Of a stretch of DNA of 62,347 nt, positions 60,701 through 62,347 are shown in pieces. The notes below the pieces were generated by a model. It worked only from the letters and a program-made list of their open reading frames with translations, had not been told where the DNA came from and did no database searches. The stretch is from Clostridiales bacterium. GTDB taxonomy: Bacteria > Bacillota > Clostridia > Oscillospirales > Acutalibacteraceae. Where the stretch lies: contig DXYF01000020.1 in assembly GCA_019415945.1 (NCBI GenBank), positions 1 through 62,347 of the forward strand. Reading direction: 5' to 3'. Both the position numbers and the translations under genes were made by a program. Positions within the stretch are counted from its first letter, which is position 1; the number at the start of each line of letters is the position of its first letter.

Positions 60701-62012
60701 TATCGGCAATAACGGAGAAATCAAAAATATCAGCTTCGGCTTGTTCGCCGATGAGGAGCTTGTGTCCGCAAGTGGCACTTCTATTCCGAAAGACGGTCTG
60801 ATTGAAATCATCACGCTTGATGAAAACGGCAGAGCGACCGTAGGGACTGACCTGCCTTTGGGCAGCTATTATGTAAAAGAGCTGGCGACGGACGAGCATT
60901 ATCAGCTCAGCGGCGAAAAATATCCCGTTGTATTCGAGTATGCGGGACAGGAAGCCGCAACGGTTGTGATTGCCGTAAATGACGGAGAGCCGATGGAAAA
61001 CAAGCTGATTTATGGCTCGGTGTCCGGCAAAAAGGTGGACGAGAACGGCGAGGGACTCGGCGGTGCGCTCATTGGTCTGTTTAAGAGCGATGATGTGGAA
61101 TTTACCGAAGAAAATGCCCTGATGACCGTCGTATCCGGCGACGATGGCAACTTCTCCTTTGAGAATGTGCCTTACGGAAGCTGGTATATCCGTGAGATCA
61201 AGCAGCCGACCGGATTCGTGCTTGACGAAACGGTCTATGATGTGAACATCTCAGAGAATGAGCAGGTCGTTGAGATTGAAATCGTCAATAAGCTGGTGCG
61301 TGGCAACATCGCTCTTACGAAGGTGGACGCTGAATATACCGATACGAAGCTGACGGGCGCTGTGTTTGAGGTCTATAAGGACTCCAACGATAACGGCGAG
61401 CTGGACAGCGAGGACGAGCTGATCGGCACACCGACCGAAAAGGAAATCGGGCAGTATGAAATGAACGATCTGCTCTATGGGCGCTACTTCATTTTGGAAT
61501 CAGCAAGCCCGGATTCGTATATCCGTGACGAGGGTGTGTACGAGGTATTCATCGACACGGACGGTAAGACCTATCAGGTGGAAAACACGGAGGGCAAAGG
61601 CTTCGCAAACGAGCCTATGCGTGGAAACCTGAAAATCGTAAAAACATCGTCTGACGGAAAGGTGGAAGGCTTCGCTTTCCGTATTACCGGAGCAAACGGC
61701 TATGATGTTACCCTTGAAACGGACGAAAACGGCGAAATCTTCCTCGAAGGTCTGCGGATCGGCGAATACAAGATTTCCGAAGTAAATAATTCCGCTTCCG
61801 CTATGTATATCCTGCCTGCCGACAAGGAGGCAGCGGTACAGACAGGCTCTACCACGGTCGTTGAAATGCACAATGAGCTGCGGGATACGCCGAAAACCGG
61901 AGATGACAGCAAGCTCGGTCTTTGGCTTGCCCTTGCGGGCGTGTCGGCGGCAGGCATAGCAGCCTGCGGTATCATTGGCTTTAAGAAAAAGAAGAAAAAG
62001 GAGGATAACTGA
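57753..62012 (+). CDS. Large surface adhesin: thioester domain, about ten Cna-B repeats, sortase-like tail
   Basis: A 1419-residue exported protein. A signal peptide (about 1-32) precedes a thioester domain (about 35-240): Cys in ICYCIEIGVPQQ (about 87-92) and Gln in ATQLLIWE (about 164), the pair that forms an internal thioester able to bond host or matrix molecules. About ten Cna-B/SpaA-like repeats follow, each starting (V/I)xK and containing GAxFxVY or the like, with TxExxxP-type ends; their Lys-Asn isopeptide bonds stiffen the stalk. The C terminus has DTPKTGDDS, a hydrophobic span and KKKKKKEDN, a sortase signal of the xPxTG kind. AAGGAGG precedes the ATG. The 30-residue peptide gene overlaps its stop by one base. 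Confidence 0.92.
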   Translation: MKIKKPKRIMSLFLAALMCVTSLVGIGTTAYAAEETDDVYLVSFPRDGDSNYNAEWGHSNLSLMNGWKTGTSRYTTVRAMGSYNGNICYCIEIGVPQQTGDSFTKKGEDFWDNYPSSYNSTISPDDIKLFIGRIFQYGYTGTISTSWRSQNEGGDKLAHAVATQLLIWETVIGERDENFNKVSTGGKDAVLDQISPNHPLYDKIMSYYNSMAASVQKHSKLPSFLSKTPGSAQEIELEWDGSKYTVTLTDSNNVLSGYKFSSNDSGVQFSVSGNKLTITAEKAPSDELTITAEKTAQRKGVITWTDGIYGPNGGVQDTVTYAQKVNDPVKGFLKLKVSYGSAKIVKISEDGKVDGISFRIQGNGIDKTVKTENGGQIQVDNLMPGVYTVTEQEYDRYEPQESRRVTVVAGQVATVNFNNTLKRGDIEVIKSSEDNFNEGVTFHLYGTSLSGIAVDEYAVTDKNGVATFEDVLISGTTPYTIEEVDTAIRYVIPADQTAPVKWNEVTTRNFTNILKKFTVTVTKSDAETGTAQGNASLAGAKYGIFKGEQLIDEYYTDENGQFTTKEYICGADWTIKELEPSEGYLLDPTVHKVGAEPELYTIEHNQTANDVTEQVIKGNIAIIKHTDNGETQIELPEEGAVFEVYLKSAGSFANAKESERDTLICDENGFAQTKDMPYGTYTVHQVSGWEGRELMDDFDVFIAKDAQTYRYLINNRYFESYIQVVKIDAETGKTIPYAGAGFQIYDPSGNLITMEFTYPTPTTVDTFYTDANGSLVTPEKLPYGQGYSIVEVQSPYGYVLDSTPVYFDVTEDNSSEESGITVIKVEKTNVPQKGTISIEKTGEVFFGVSVSGGTDENGQELPVIYQPVYETQGLPDTVYEIRAAEDVVTPDGTLRYSKGELVDTVTTDETGFAKSKELYLGKYEVKEVKAGYGMVLSSEVHTVELIYAGQEVAVTETATSFVNERQKVEVSLEKALETNELFGIGNNGEIKNISFGLFADEELVSASGTSIPKDGLIEIITLDENGRATVGTDLPLGSYYVKELATDEHYQLSGEKYPVVFEYAGQEAATVVIAVNDGEPMENKLIYGSVSGKKVDENGEGLGGALIGLFKSDDVEFTEENALMTVVSGDDGNFSFENVPYGSWYIREIKQPTGFVLDETVYDVNISENEQVVEIEIVNKLVRGNIALTKVDAEYTDTKLTGAVFEVYKDSNDNGELDSEDELIGTPTEKEIGQYEMNDLLYGRYFILESASPDSYIRDEGVYEVFIDTDGKTYQVENTEGKGFANEPMRGNLKIVKTSSDGKVEGFAFRITGANGYDVTLETDENGEIFLEGLRIGEYKISEVNNSASAMYILPADKEAAVQTGSTTVVEMHNELRDTPKTGDDSKLGLWLALAGVSAAGIAACGIIGFKKKKKKEDN

Positions 62013-62104
62013 TGGAACTGAAAGCGATCATCGGGATTGCTCTGGTCGCCTTTATCGTAGGCGGCTTTATCTTTTTGCAGATCCGTAACAGAAAGAAAAA
62101 GTAA
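62012..62104 (+). CDS. 30-residue single-span membrane peptide
   Basis: A tiny gene whose ATG overlaps the adhesin stop codon (TGATG). The peptide MELKAIIGIALVAFIVGGFI plus a short basic end (RNRKKK) is one membrane helix with a positive cytoplasmic tail. Translational coupling to the adhesin points to a helper in export or anchoring, but this is inference. A terminator follows ten bases later. Confidence 0.7.
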   Translation: MELKAIIGIALVAFIVGGFIFLQIRNRKKK

Positions 62105-62114
62105 GAACTTCTGC

Positions 62115-62147
62115 GGGGGCGGGGCTTAAAAACTCCGCCCCCTTTTT
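62115..62147 (+). terminator. Terminator after the adhesin operon
   Basis: GGGGGCGGGG and CTCCGCCCCC pair over ten positions with one G-U, loop CTTAAAAA, followed by TTTTT. Confidence 0.92.
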
Positions 62148-62165
62148 CTATTTTGGGAGGCTTAA

Positions 62166-62347
62166 ATGAGAAACCTGAAAACGATTGAAAACCGAGTGCT
62201 TGCGGTGTTAAAGGAACACCCCGAAGCACGAAATGACGATATGAAGCTGTATCTGCTCGTCGGCAAGGCGTGTATCTATGATACCCACGGTATCAGCCAT
62301 TTCAGCTTTGAAGATGTGATGAGCAATTACAAGGCTTACGGTATCCC
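62166..62347 (+). CDS. Mobile-element hypothetical protein, truncated by the window end
   Basis: Only the first 60 or so residues are present: RNLKTIENRVLAVLKEHPEA, then DDMKLYLLVGKACIYDTHGI and FSFEDVMSNYKAYG. The start has GGAGG at five bases. The pattern is a small helical protein that recurs in Tn1549-like elements, probably DNA-related, but I do not recognise a named family. The frame is open to the end of the window. Confidence 0.7.
   Translation, partial: MRNLKTIENRVLAVLKEHPEARNDDMKLYLLVGKACIYDTHGISHFSFEDVMSNYKAYGI

Noticed and set aside
58896..60899. A 667-codon open frame on the minus strand inside the adhesin gene
   Set aside because: It lies fully antisense to well-supported Cna-B repeats, has no ribosome binding site or domain signature, and reflects the codon usage of the real gene.
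51033..62347. Insertion sequences or a transposase
   Set aside because: None of the reading frames in this accessory region shows transposase motifs, and no IS-like terminal repeats were seen.

Overview
The window looks like a chromosomal segment of a low-GC, spore-forming, starch-degrading gut Firmicute of the Ruminococcaceae. Ruminococcus bromii or a close relative is the best fit. The evidence is several secreted starch-active proteins that combine GH13 catalytic domains, CBM26-type modules and type I dockerins, a lipoprotein carrying a cohesin-like domain, a sporulation sigma factor G gene, and a tRNA and T-box of Firmicute type. The species call is an inference from gene content only.

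Layout. (1) 1-5.8 kb: rarA behind an 88-nt leader element that recurs upstream of pheS; then a starch-binding dockerin protein and a GH13 amylase without dockerin. (2) 6-12 kb: sigG, a HAD hydrolase, a lipoprotein cyclophilin, an S1-domain protein, rmuC, ireB and a small hypothetical gene. (3) 12.2-16.0 kb: pheST on the minus strand behind a Phe-type T-box. (4) 16.1-23 kb: a GntR/YtrA-type regulator with its ABC exporter, a YbaK-type deacylase, a membrane protein, and an operon of pyridoxamine kinase, ECF S component and radical SAM protein that suggests vitamin B6 salvage. (5) 23.1-40.4 kb: the carbohydrate region, with a cohesin lipoprotein, a CotH-dockerin protein, the glycogen cluster (a GlgB-like protein lacking its catalytic nucleophile, then glgC, glgD, glgA), tRNA-Pro(GGG), nfo, and two dockerin amylases flanking an AraC regulator. 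(6) 40.6-51 kb: alr, an ATP-grasp protein, a 40-residue Cys-rich peptide, a PucR-type regulator, ftsE-ftsX-M23 hydrolase, a hypothetical gene behind a hairpin that covers its ribosome binding site, greA, and lysS with an extra C-terminal tRNA-binding domain.

(7) From about 51 kb to the end the content changes to what looks like one end of an integrative conjugative element of Tn1549-like type: a MerR regulator with a textbook 19-bp-spacer promoter, a zinc-ribbon repeat protein with a nuclease-like tail, a long structured non-coding stretch, parA/parB with downstream CTATCTCA repeats, an acidic lipoprotein, a 1419-residue thioester/Cna-B surface protein with a sortase-like tail, a 30-residue membrane peptide and a truncated ORF. 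No integrase, relaxase or T4SS gene lies inside the window, so the element call rests on gene content.

How it fits together: the dockerin enzymes, the dockerin starch-binding protein and the CotH-dockerin protein could dock on cohesins such as the membrane-anchored one at 23.1-24.0 kb, forming an amylosome-like surface complex. Imported glucose would be stored by the glg cluster. The most unusual items are the nucleophile-less GlgB paralogue in that cluster, the duplicated terminator-bearing leader, the cohesin lipoprotein beside two sequence classes of dockerin, the structured non-coding block of the mobile element, and the hairpin sequestering a start site at 47.6 kb.
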